A stretch of DNA of 12,106 nt from an uncultured Bacteroidales bacterium (lineage in GTDB: Bacteria; Bacteroidota; Bacteroidia; Bacteroidales; Paludibacteraceae): contig CAMFEN010000016.1 in NCBI GenBank assembly GCA_945949375.1, forward strand, positions 1 through 12,106, given 5' to 3'. Shown in pieces: positions 1 to 5,287 of the stretch. The notes beneath the pieces were generated by a model. That model was not told where the DNA came from and ran no database searches. It saw nothing but the letters and a program-made list of their open reading frames with translations. Both the position numbers and the translations under genes were made by a program. Every line of letters starts with the position of its first letter. Position 1 is the first letter of the stretch.

Positions 1-873
1 CATATCGACTCTATCCTCTCCGACGGCTATTTCTCCGTCTATGACGGTGCCTTCGAACGTTGCGTCATGGGGCGAGGACTCGCCGCGCAGATAGGCATCA
101 ACGCACATTTCGTCGGAGCAGTCCACATCTATGCACCCAAGAGACTCGAGCGGGTCAACATGTTGCGCCCGGACGACGCTTTCCTGCACGAGACAGCCTT
201 CATGGCTGGCACCTTTGCCGTCAACCAAACGACCTACGACGACCAACTCCTCATCGTCTCACTACCCCTTGCGCGCAGGCTCTTTCAGTATGACACACTC
301 ACGGTAACGTCGCTGGAGTTGCAGTTAGCCTCCGATAGTCGCTTATCGGCTCGGCGCATGAAAACCCAACTCCGAGAATGCCTCGGCGACGGGTATATCG
401 TCGCTGACCGCTACGAGCAGCAGGCGGATTTCTTCCGTATCCTTAAAATAGAGAAACTGCTCACAGCCCTCTTGTTGGCTTTCATCCTCCTCATTGCATG
501 CTTCAACGTCATCGGATCCCTCTCCATGCTTATCATCGACAAGCAGGAAGACATCCGTATCCTGCAGCACCTTGGCGCAAACAACCAAACCATCCGCCGA
601 ACATTCCTCTATGAAGGATGGCTTATCACCACGCTCGGAGCACTTTTCGGACTGCTTGTCGGACTTGCTGTCTGCCTTCTGCAACAACACTACGGATTGC
701 TCAAACTCGGCTCAGGTGTTGACTACGTCATCTCGGCTTACCCCGTCTTGGTGCAAGCCGGTGATGTGCTCGCTGTCGCCGCCATCGTGCTCCTCATGGG
801 CTTCCTCGCCGCATACTACGCCACCCGCAGCCTACGCACCAAAGAGGATGCTCTCATAATTCCTAATTCCTAA
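1..873 (+). CDS. ABC transporter permease, FtsX/LolE-like (3' part only)
   Basis: The frame is open from base 1, so the start lies upstream; 290 residues are visible. The first 150 or so form a soluble, periplasmic-type domain (MacB/PCD-like). An FtsX domain follows, with membrane segments near visible residues 154-180, 205-226 and 255-273. Between the first two is the family signature: an MLIIDKQEDIRILQHLGA stretch, which matches the cytoplasmic loop of LolC/LolE-type permeases that contacts the ATPase. Such proteins couple ATP hydrolysis to lipoprotein release or other envelope work. The substrate here is unknown and no ATPase gene is in view. The last residues (IIPNS) and the stop codon are encoded by a 7-bp tandem repeat. 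The next gene starts 14 nt downstream, so co-transcription is likely. Confidence 0.88.
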   Translation, partial: HIDSILSDGYFSVYDGAFERCVMGRGLAAQIGINAHFVGAVHIYAPKRLERVNMLRPDDAFLHETAFMAGTFAVNQTTYDDQLLIVSLPLARRLFQYDTLTVTSLELQLASDSRLSARRMKTQLRECLGDGYIVADRYEQQADFFRILKIEKLLTALLLAFILLIACFNVIGSLSMLIIDKQEDIRILQHLGANNQTIRRTFLYEGWLITTLGALFGLLVGLAVCLLQQHYGLLKLGSGVDYVISAYPVLVQAGDVLAVAAIVLLMGFLAAYYATRSLRTKEDALIIPNS

Positions 874-883
874 TTCCTAATTC
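857..883 (+). repeat. TAATTCC heptamer tandem repeat (3.9 copies)
   Basis: TAATTCC occurs at 857, 864 and 871, followed by a partial TAATTC at 878. It contains the permease stop codon (871-873) and ends 4 nt before the ATG of the next gene. Confidence 0.95.
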
Positions 884-887
884 TCTC

Positions 888-2234
888 ATGCAACTCCTTG
901 CCAAAACGTTCAAAGGACTCGAAGACATCCTCGCACAAGAACTCACCGAACTCGGTGCGAACGATATACAGAAAGAGCGCCGTGCTGTCTCTTTCACGGG
1001 CGATAAGGCAATGCTCTATCGGGCAAACCTCTGTCTGCGTACTGCCTCACGAGTGCTTGTCCCTATTGCTACCTTCCGAGCCAAAGATGCAGATGCCGTC
1101 TATGAGCAGGCGAAAGCCGTCGATTGGAGCCTGTATATGACTGCGAAGACTACTTTCGCTATTGACGCAACCGTCTATTCGGAAACCTTCCGCCACTCGA
1201 AGTACGTTACTTATCGCGTAAAAGATGCTATTGCCGACTACTGGATGGCGCGAGAGAACCAGCGTCCGAGCGTCAAAGTAACAGACCCTGACTTGTCGCT
1301 GAACGTCCATATCGCCAACGAGACGGTTACTATTTCGCTCGACAGTTCCGGCGAGAGCCTGCACAAACGCGGCTACCGCGCGGCGAACACCGAAGCGCCT
1401 ATCAACGAAGCACTCGCAGCAGGCATGATTCTCATGACGGGGTGGAGAGGCGAGTCTGACTTCTACGACCCCATGTGCGGATCTGGAACCCTCCTCATTG
1501 AGGCGGCACTCATCGCACAAAATATCGCCCCGGGTATCTTCCGCAAGGGCTTTGCCTTCGAGAAATGGCAGGATTTCGACGCTGACCTCTTCGAGGCGAT
1601 ATACAACGACGACTCCCGAGAGCGTCCCTTCGAACACCATATCTATGGCTCCGATGCAGGTTACTATGCTGTGCAGGCTGCACTCAAGAATGTGCAATCT
1701 GCTAATCAACAGCGATTTATCTCCGTGCGGCAGATCCGTTTAGAGGAAATCAAACAACCCTTTGGCGCGCAAATCCCATCTGAGGAGAATCCGAAGGCAC
1801 TACCTATCGTGATGATGAATCCGCCTTATGGCGAGCGACTCGCACAAGATAAAAATGTGCTGCAACTCTACCAAACCATAGGCACCACCCTTAAACATCA
1901 GTTTGCAGGGGCAACGGCGTGGATTATCTCTTCGAATGAGGAGGCGTTGAAATGTATAGGACTCAAACCGAGTCAAAAGGTGCACTTGCTCAACGGCGAG
2001 TTAGAATGCCTCTTCTGCCGCTACAACCTTTTCTTAGGTACGCACAAGGATTTCAAGACCATGCATCCCTCCAAAGAAAAGAGAGATGAGAAAAAGAATC
2101 TCACGCGCAAGAAACCATTTAACAAAGAAAAAAGAAACTCCAACCCATCCCAAGGAGGTGCGCTCTCCAGGCCGCACCCCAAAAAATCCCAAGGAGGTGT
2201 CGTCTCCAGGCCGCACCCACAAAAAAAACAATGA
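888..2234 (+). CDS. rlmL: THUMP-domain class I SAM-dependent rRNA methyltransferase (RlmL-like)
   Basis: The protein has 448 residues. It opens with the typical LLAKTFKGLEDILAQEL segment, has a THUMP RNA-binding region at about 45-160, then a Rossmann methyltransferase domain. The SAM-binding motif DPMCGSGT is at 194-201 and the catalytic NPPYGERL motif at 311-318. NPPY is the signature of N-methylation on exocyclic amines, so the likely reaction is N2-methylation of a guanine in 23S rRNA, as in the N-terminal half of E. coli RlmL; the exact target is inferred. The domain ends near residue 388. Beyond it is a basic tail of about 60 residues, rich in Lys, Arg and Pro, whose last part (422-446) is encoded by a 39-bp-period palindromic repeat. 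The start ATG follows the permease stop by 14 nt. Confidence 0.9.
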   Translation: MQLLAKTFKGLEDILAQELTELGANDIQKERRAVSFTGDKAMLYRANLCLRTASRVLVPIATFRAKDADAVYEQAKAVDWSLYMTAKTTFAIDATVYSETFRHSKYVTYRVKDAIADYWMARENQRPSVKVTDPDLSLNVHIANETVTISLDSSGESLHKRGYRAANTEAPINEALAAGMILMTGWRGESDFYDPMCGSGTLLIEAALIAQNIAPGIFRKGFAFEKWQDFDADLFEAIYNDDSRERPFEHHIYGSDAGYYAVQAALKNVQSANQQRFISVRQIRLEEIKQPFGAQIPSEENPKALPIVMMNPPYGERLAQDKNVLQLYQTIGTTLKHQFAGATAWIISSNEEALKCIGLKPSQKVHLLNGELECLFCRYNLFLGTHKDFKTMHPSKEKRDEKKNLTRKKPFNKEKRNSNPSQGGALSRPHPKKSQGGVVSRPHPQKKQ

Positions 2235-2246
2235 GGTGCGGTCTCC
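2152..2246 (+). repeat. Palindromic repeat module A, three copies at 39-bp period
   Basis: Copies begin at 2152 and 2191, with a third, partial one at 2231-2246. The core is a 7-nt arm, the loop TCTCCAGG and the arm CCGCACC. The first two copies carry arm mismatches (GGTGCGC and GGTGTCG against CCGCACC). The third has the perfect left arm GGTGCGG but lacks the right arm. A 39-bp period keeps the reading frame, giving QGGALSRPHP and QGGVVSRPHP in the RlmL-like tail. The gene's TGA (2232-2234) falls at the edge of the third copy. The same module lies inside tatD at 4161-4185. Confidence 0.9.
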
Positions 2247-2253
2247 CATGCAA

Positions 2254-2293
2254 CTTCCCCGCCCCGCTTGCGGGGAGGGGGCAGGGGGCGGGG
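2254..2293 (+). repeat. GC-rich palindromic repeat module B (possible transcription terminator)
   Basis: CCCCGCCCCG, a short loop, then CGGGGAGGGGGCAGGGGGCGGGG. A 5-bp CCCCG/CGGGG hairpin with a 4-nt loop is visible, and CCCCGCCCC can instead pair with GGGGCGGGG at the 3' end. A closely similar sequence occurs inside tatD (4222-4265). Its position just after the RlmL-like stop would allow it to end transcription, but only a short T-rich run follows, so this role is a guess. Confidence 0.75.
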
Positions 2294-2486
2294 CGTTATT
2301 TAACCTGAGTTCAATAGAAGATTTTAGTCTTGATTTGTCTAAAATTGTTGAGTGTAGCGAAATAAAGAGCAAATGCTCTGCCTATTATAATAAAGATTTT
2401 GCTTAGATTTTTGCTAACAAATAAACGATTAATTACACGTTAAAAAACAAGGACATTTTTGTAAATCAATAGTAAATCGTAACCCC
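2294..2486. other. AT-rich intergenic region before queA
   Basis: No coding sequence is supported here. The region contains a small palindrome (AGAGCAAATGCTCT, 2366-2379) and the motif TTAATTACACGTTAAA at 2429-2444, which also occurs within the 35-nt repeats at 4786-4899. Near its end are two GTAAATC heptamers. I see no box matching TAnnTTTG with good spacing, so the queA promoter is not identified. Confidence 0.5.
2461..2482 (+). repeat. GTAAATC heptamers upstream of queA
   Basis: GTAAATC at 2461-2467 and 2472-2478 with a partial GTAA at 2479-2482. The same heptamer forms a tandem repeat at the other end of queA (3686-3702). Confidence 0.7.
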
Positions 2487-3692
2487 GTGCTATCCATTTC
2501 AGACTATAACTACCCTCTGCCCGACGAGCGGATTGCAAAGTATCCCCTGCCGCAGCGCGACCACTCCAAACTCCTTATATATAAAGACGGAGCGGTGTCG
2601 GAAGACCGTTTCTTCCGCGTGGGCGACTATATCCCCGCGCAGTCACTCCTTGTATATAATAACACGCGCGTGATACAGGCGCGCCTCGTCTTCCACAAAC
2701 CCTCAGGGGCGCGCATAGAGATTTTCTGTTTGGAACCCCTTGTGCCGCACGACTATCAGTTGTCGCTCTCGTCCACCGTGGGTTGCACATGGAAGTGCAT
2801 GATTGGCAACGCCAAGAAGTTCCGTGACACCTCCATCGACCTGCCTTTGCAAGTCGCAGACAGCACCGTCCTACTGCGTGCCGCCAAAGGTGAACAGACC
2901 GGCAACACCTTTGCGGTAACCGTCTCGTGGGACGGCGATATGTCTTTTGCCGAGATACTCGATGCCGCGGGCGAGTTACCTAGCCCGCCGTACCTCAACC
3001 GACCCACCGAGGAGAGCGATAAAACTACCTACCAGACTGTCTATTCGCGCATCAAAGGCTCCGTCGCCGCCCCCACCGCAGGGCTGCATTTCACGGATGC
3101 AGTGCTCGCAGACCTCCGGCAACGAGGCATCAAAACCACCGAACTGACCCTGCATGTCGGAGCCGGCACCTTCCAACCGGTCAAAACAGAAGATGCCAAC
3201 CTGCATACTATGCACACCGAGATCATCGCCGTGTCACGACAAGCCATCGCAGATATACTTGCTAATTTAGGACATGTCGTAGCGGTGGGCACCACATCCA
3301 TGCGCACACTCGAGAGCCTCTATTTCCTCGGCTGCATGCTCCATGAGGGCGATACCTCTATGCATGTCCCGCAGTTCATGCCCTATGAACAGGAATGGAC
3401 ACTACCCACAAACGAGGCACTCCATACACTCGTCAACTACCTCGACGACACCCGCCAAGACACGCTCCATGCCGAGACGCAGATTATGATTAAGCCCGGC
3501 TACCGATTCCGTGTGGTAGAGCAACTGATAACCAACTTCCACCAGCCCAAGTCCACGCTCCTGCTCCTCGTGAGTGCTTTCGTGGGCGAAGATTGGAAGA
3601 AGATATACGACTACGCCCTATCCCACGACTTCCGCTTCCTCTCCTACGGCGATTCCTCCATCCTCTTCCAAAACAACAGCCTAATATCGTAA
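2487..3692 (+). CDS. queA: S-adenosylmethionine:tRNA ribosyltransferase-isomerase, QueA family (long form)
   Basis: QueA transfers and isomerises the ribose of SAM onto 7-aminomethyl-7-deazaguanine in tRNA, giving epoxyqueuosine at the wobble position of GUN anticodons. Family motifs are clear in order: YPLPDERIAKYPLPQRDHSKLL at the N terminus, LLVYNNTRVIQARL, the APTAGLHFT motif at residues 195-203, TLHVGAGTFQPV, GTTSMRTLES, TNFHQPKSTLLLLVSAFVG and a C-terminal RFLSYGDSSILF. The protein has 401 residues against about 350 for E. coli QueA; the extra length lies partly in the N-terminal domain around GCTWKCMIGNAKKF. From memory, Bacteroidetes carry such a longer version beside a standard QueA, so a divergent substrate is possible. 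The GTG start is chosen because it precedes the conserved N terminus; no clear SD is present. The stop lies in a heptamer repeat. Confidence 0.88.
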   Translation: MLSISDYNYPLPDERIAKYPLPQRDHSKLLIYKDGAVSEDRFFRVGDYIPAQSLLVYNNTRVIQARLVFHKPSGARIEIFCLEPLVPHDYQLSLSSTVGCTWKCMIGNAKKFRDTSIDLPLQVADSTVLLRAAKGEQTGNTFAVTVSWDGDMSFAEILDAAGELPSPPYLNRPTEESDKTTYQTVYSRIKGSVAAPTAGLHFTDAVLADLRQRGIKTTELTLHVGAGTFQPVKTEDANLHTMHTEIIAVSRQAIADILANLGHVVAVGTTSMRTLESLYFLGCMLHEGDTSMHVPQFMPYEQEWTLPTNEALHTLVNYLDDTRQDTLHAETQIMIKPGYRFRVVEQLITNFHQPKSTLLLLVSAFVGEDWKKIYDYALSHDFRFLSYGDSSILFQNNSLIS

Positions 3693-3702
3693 ATCGTAAA
3701 TC
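3686..3702 (+). repeat. GTAAATC tandem repeat at the queA-tatD junction
   Basis: ATC followed by GTAAATC at 3689 and 3696, 2.4 copies. It contains the queA stop codon (3690-3692) and ends 5 nt before the tatD ATG. Confidence 0.85.
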
Positions 3703-3707
3703 TCACA

Positions 3708-4664
3708 ATGATCGATACCCATTGCCATATAGACGACCCCCAGTATCAAGAGAACCTGCCTACTTTCCTCCAACAGCAGAAAGAGGGTGGGGTAGAAGCC
3801 ATCTTGGTGCCTGCCGTCGATGTGCATTCTATTGATACCGTACTGCCGCTCTGTGCGCAATACCCCGATTACCTGTTTCCCGCCTTGGGACTCCATCCCG
3901 AGGAGGTGAAAGACGATTGGCAGAAACAGTGGCAGACCATCGAAGCGAAAATCCGAGAGACCCACCGCGAGGGAAAACTGATAGCCATTGGAGAGATCGG
4001 GCTCGATTACCACTGGGATACCACCTACAAGGAGCAGCAGCAACTTGTCTTCCGCGAGCAACTCCTTCTTGCCCGCCGTCTCAACCTCCCCGTGATGGTA
4101 CATATCCGCGACGCAATGGAGGATACCTACCGCATCCTCCGCGATGTCGCAATGTACAAAGGAGGGGCGGTCTCCAGGCCGCCCCATAAAGTGTTCGAGG
4201 TACCCACTGGACACGCAGAACTACTCCCCCGCCCCGATCGCGGGGAGGCGGGCAAGGGGCAGGGTGTTTGTGGGGATACCCACGTCGCGCCTGCGAATAA
4301 CTCTCACTTAAATGAAAATGCAGAGGTGCCACTCTTCCCACTCCGTGGTGTTATTCATTGCTTTGCGGGCAGTCGCGAGATGGCGGAGAAGTTCATCGCG
4401 CTGGGTTTCTACCTCGGTATCGGCGGAGTGCTGACCTTCAAAAACTGCAAACTCGCAGACACCCTCCGCTACATTCCATTGCACCATCTTGTCTTAGAAA
4501 CGGATGCCCCCTACATGGCACCGGTGCCCCACCGCGGGCAGCGCAACGAGAGCAGATGGATGACACACGTAGCGGAACGATTGGCGGACATCTATCTGGT
4601 CTCCACCGAAGATGTGAAACGCGTAACAACTGCCAACGCAAGAGCACTTTTTGCTATAAAATGA
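3708..4664 (+). CDS. tatD: TatD-family metal-dependent hydrolase (DNase-like) with a repeat-derived insertion
   Basis: The protein has 318 residues; family members are usually about 255-265. It belongs to the TatD/YcfH metal-dependent hydrolases, which act as 3'-5' exonucleases or related hydrolases in the cytoplasm. The metal ligands look intact: H5 and H7 (IDTHCH), E96 (GEIGLDYH), H132 (MVHIRDA), H217 (VIHCF) and D266 (ETDAPYMAPVPHRG). The excess length is one block, roughly residues 150-213, between the H132 helix and the strand carrying H217. It is rich in Pro, Gly and charged residues and contains GGAVSRPPH, encoded by the palindromic module also found in the RlmL-like tail. The insertion is in frame and the downstream domain is well conserved, so the enzyme is probably functional. 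It starts 15 nt after queA and is probably in the same transcript. Confidence 0.88.
   Translation: MIDTHCHIDDPQYQENLPTFLQQQKEGGVEAILVPAVDVHSIDTVLPLCAQYPDYLFPALGLHPEEVKDDWQKQWQTIEAKIRETHREGKLIAIGEIGLDYHWDTTYKEQQQLVFREQLLLARRLNLPVMVHIRDAMEDTYRILRDVAMYKGGAVSRPPHKVFEVPTGHAELLPRPDRGEAGKGQGVCGDTHVAPANNSHLNENAEVPLFPLRGVIHCFAGSREMAEKFIALGFYLGIGGVLTFKNCKLADTLRYIPLHHLVLETDAPYMAPVPHRGQRNESRWMTHVAERLADIYLVSTEDVKRVTTANARALFAIK
4161..4265 (+). repeat. Palindromic modules A and B inside tatD
   Basis: Module A (4161-4185) has perfect 7-bp arms GGGGCGG/CCGCCCC around the loop TCTCCAGG (4171-4178), the loop also found at 2164-2171 and 2203-2210. Module B (4222-4265) has CCCCGCCCCG, a short loop, then CGGGGAGGCGGGCAAGGGGC. 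The order A then B matches the locus at 2152-2293. Both are read through in frame as part of TatD. Confidence 0.88.
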
Positions 4665-4694
4665 AGAAAAAACAAAAAAAATATCGAAAAACTA

Positions 4695-4724
4695 TTGCAG
4701 TTTCAAAAATTTTTCGTACCTTTG
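4695..4724 (+). promoter_or_regulatory. Bacteroidetes-type promoter (P0) upstream of the repeat array and tRNA-Ser
   Basis: TTG at 4695-4697, a 19-nt spacer, then TACCTTTG at 4717-4724. This matches the Bacteroidetes -33/-7 consensus (TTTG and TAnnTTTG) very well. Transcription would begin near 4731 and run through the noncoding array towards tRNA-Ser. Confidence 0.8.
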
Positions 4725-4785
4725 CACGTCTTTTCGAGTAAATAGCAGGCTCATGTTACATGAAAATATAGTACTTAGCGGCATA

Positions 4786-4899
4786 ATTAATGGTTAATTA
4801 CACGATAATTACACGTTAAAAATTGTCCCGCTTTGCTCGAAAAGGTAAGAATTACGGCTAAATTATTAATGTTTAATTACACGATAATTACACGTTAAA
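4786..4899 (+). repeat. Two 35-nt AT-rich repeats made of phased AATTACACG 9-mers
   Basis: Copies at 4786-4820 and 4865-4899, 79 nt apart, identical at 34 of 35 positions (G4793 against T4872). Each contains AATTACACG twice at an 11-bp period (4796 and 4807; 4875 and 4886), about one helical turn, flanked by TTAA on both sides. A single related site lies at 2429-2444. Confidence 0.9.
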
Positions 4900-4951
4900 C
4901 TTACTGCCGCGGAATAAATTAATATAGTTCTGCATAGTCCAAAAATGCAAA

Positions 4952-4980
4952 TTGGAGCGAAGCGGAGATTTGTATCTTTG
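4952..4980 (+). promoter_or_regulatory. Promoter-like site P1 in copy 1 of the 119-bp repeat
   Basis: TTG at 4952-4954, an 18-nt spacer and TATCTTTG at 4973-4980. The spacer is about one base shorter than the usual optimum. AAAGGAG follows immediately, so a transcript would begin inside or at the SD-like site. Confidence 0.5.
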
Positions 4981-5070
4981 AAAGGAGTAATTTATGGAGC
5001 GTTAAACGCGCGCAGCGCGTTTCTGTCGCGGAATAAATTTATATAGTTCTGCATAGTCCAAAAATACAAA

Positions 5071-5099
5071 TTGGAGCGAAGCGGAGATTTGTATTTTTG
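5071..5099 (+). promoter_or_regulatory. Promoter-like site P2 in copy 2 of the 119-bp repeat
   Basis: TTG at 5071-5073, an 18-nt spacer and TATTTTTG at 5092-5099. It lies about 67 nt upstream of the mature tRNA-Ser 5' end, so it is a candidate for the closest tRNA promoter. Confidence 0.5.
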
Positions 5100-5166
5100 A
5101 AAGGAGTAATTTATGGAGCGTTAAACGCGCGTAGCGCGTTTCTGTCGCGGAATAAATTACGACGTA

Positions 5167-5254
5167 GGAGAGATGCTCGAGTGGTTGAAGAGGCACGCCT
5201 GGAAAGCGTGTAAACTCCAAAAGGGTTTCCGGGGTTCGAATCCCCGTCTCTCCG
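5167..5254 (+). tRNA. tRNA-Ser (anticodon GGA)
   Basis: This 88-nt class II tRNA reads UCC and UCU serine codons. The acceptor arms GGAGAGA (5167-5173) and TCTCTCC (5247-5253) pair fully and the discriminator is G5254. The anticodon arm is CACGC, loop CTGGAAA, GCGTG, with GGA at 5201-5203. A long variable arm follows (AAACTCC, AAAA, GGGTTT), as expected for tRNA-Ser, then the T arm CGGGG, TTCGAAT, CCCCG. CCA is not encoded (CAAAA follows), so it must be added after transcription. No terminator is seen between it and the exbB start 33 nt downstream. Confidence 0.97.
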
Positions 5255-5287
5255 CAAAACTAACTTATTAACAATCTATTTATTCTC

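Larger units (their letters stand above)
4904..5159 (+). repeat. 119-bp tandem repeat, two full copies plus an 18-nt stub
   Basis: Copy 1 is 4904-5022, copy 2 is 5023-5141 and the stub 5142-5159. By eye the full copies differ at only five positions: 4907/5026, 4921/5040, 4947/5066, 4976/5095 and 5013/5132. Each unit contains in order: an 8-bp inverted repeat around TGGAGCGAAGCGGAG, a TAnnTTTG box, AAAGGAG with ATG 6 nt on, the 3-codon frame ATG GAG CGT TAA, and an 8-bp perfect hairpin AAACGCGC/GCGCGTTT with a 3-nt loop. Confidence 0.95.
4665..5166. other. 502-nt noncoding, repeat-rich region between tatD and tRNA-Ser
   Basis: No credible protein gene is present. The region holds promoter P0, a pair of distant 9-nt inverted arms (CTTTTCGAG 4730-4738 and CTCGAAAAG 4836-4844), two copies of a 35-nt AT-rich repeat, two full copies and a stub of a 119-bp repeat, and finally a 7-nt spacer before the tRNA. 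It could be an untranslated leader, a small RNA, or a repeat cluster at a tRNA locus; the sequence alone does not decide. Confidence 0.6.

Noticed and set aside
2086..2406. A 106-residue open frame overlapping the RlmL-like tail and running into the intergenic region
   Set aside because: It is an alternative frame through the same palindromic repeats, with no recognisable domain, and it overlaps a well-supported gene. GC-rich repeats often create such spurious frames.
4786..4899. Replication origin with DnaA boxes
   Set aside because: The 9-mer AATTACACG does not fit TTATNCACA, and neither dnaA nor other origin genes are in view. Only the skew change hints at it.
5004..5022. Rho-independent terminators in the 119-bp repeats (AAACGCGC/GCGCGTTT hairpins)
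   Set aside because: The stems are strong but the sequence after them (CTGTCGCGG) has no T-run, so I list them only as hairpins.
4786..5159. CRISPR array
   Set aside because: Only two copies of each repeat exist, the spacing is not spacer-like, the two repeat types differ, and no cas gene is nearby.
5002..5220. A minus-strand 72-codon frame across the 119-bp repeat and tRNA-Ser
   Set aside because: It runs through the tRNA and the tandem repeat on the opposite strand and matches no protein feature.
4695..5254. Integrated mobile element at the tRNA-Ser 3' end
   Set aside because: No copy of the tRNA 3' end is found downstream and no integrase is present. The neighbouring genes are housekeeping.
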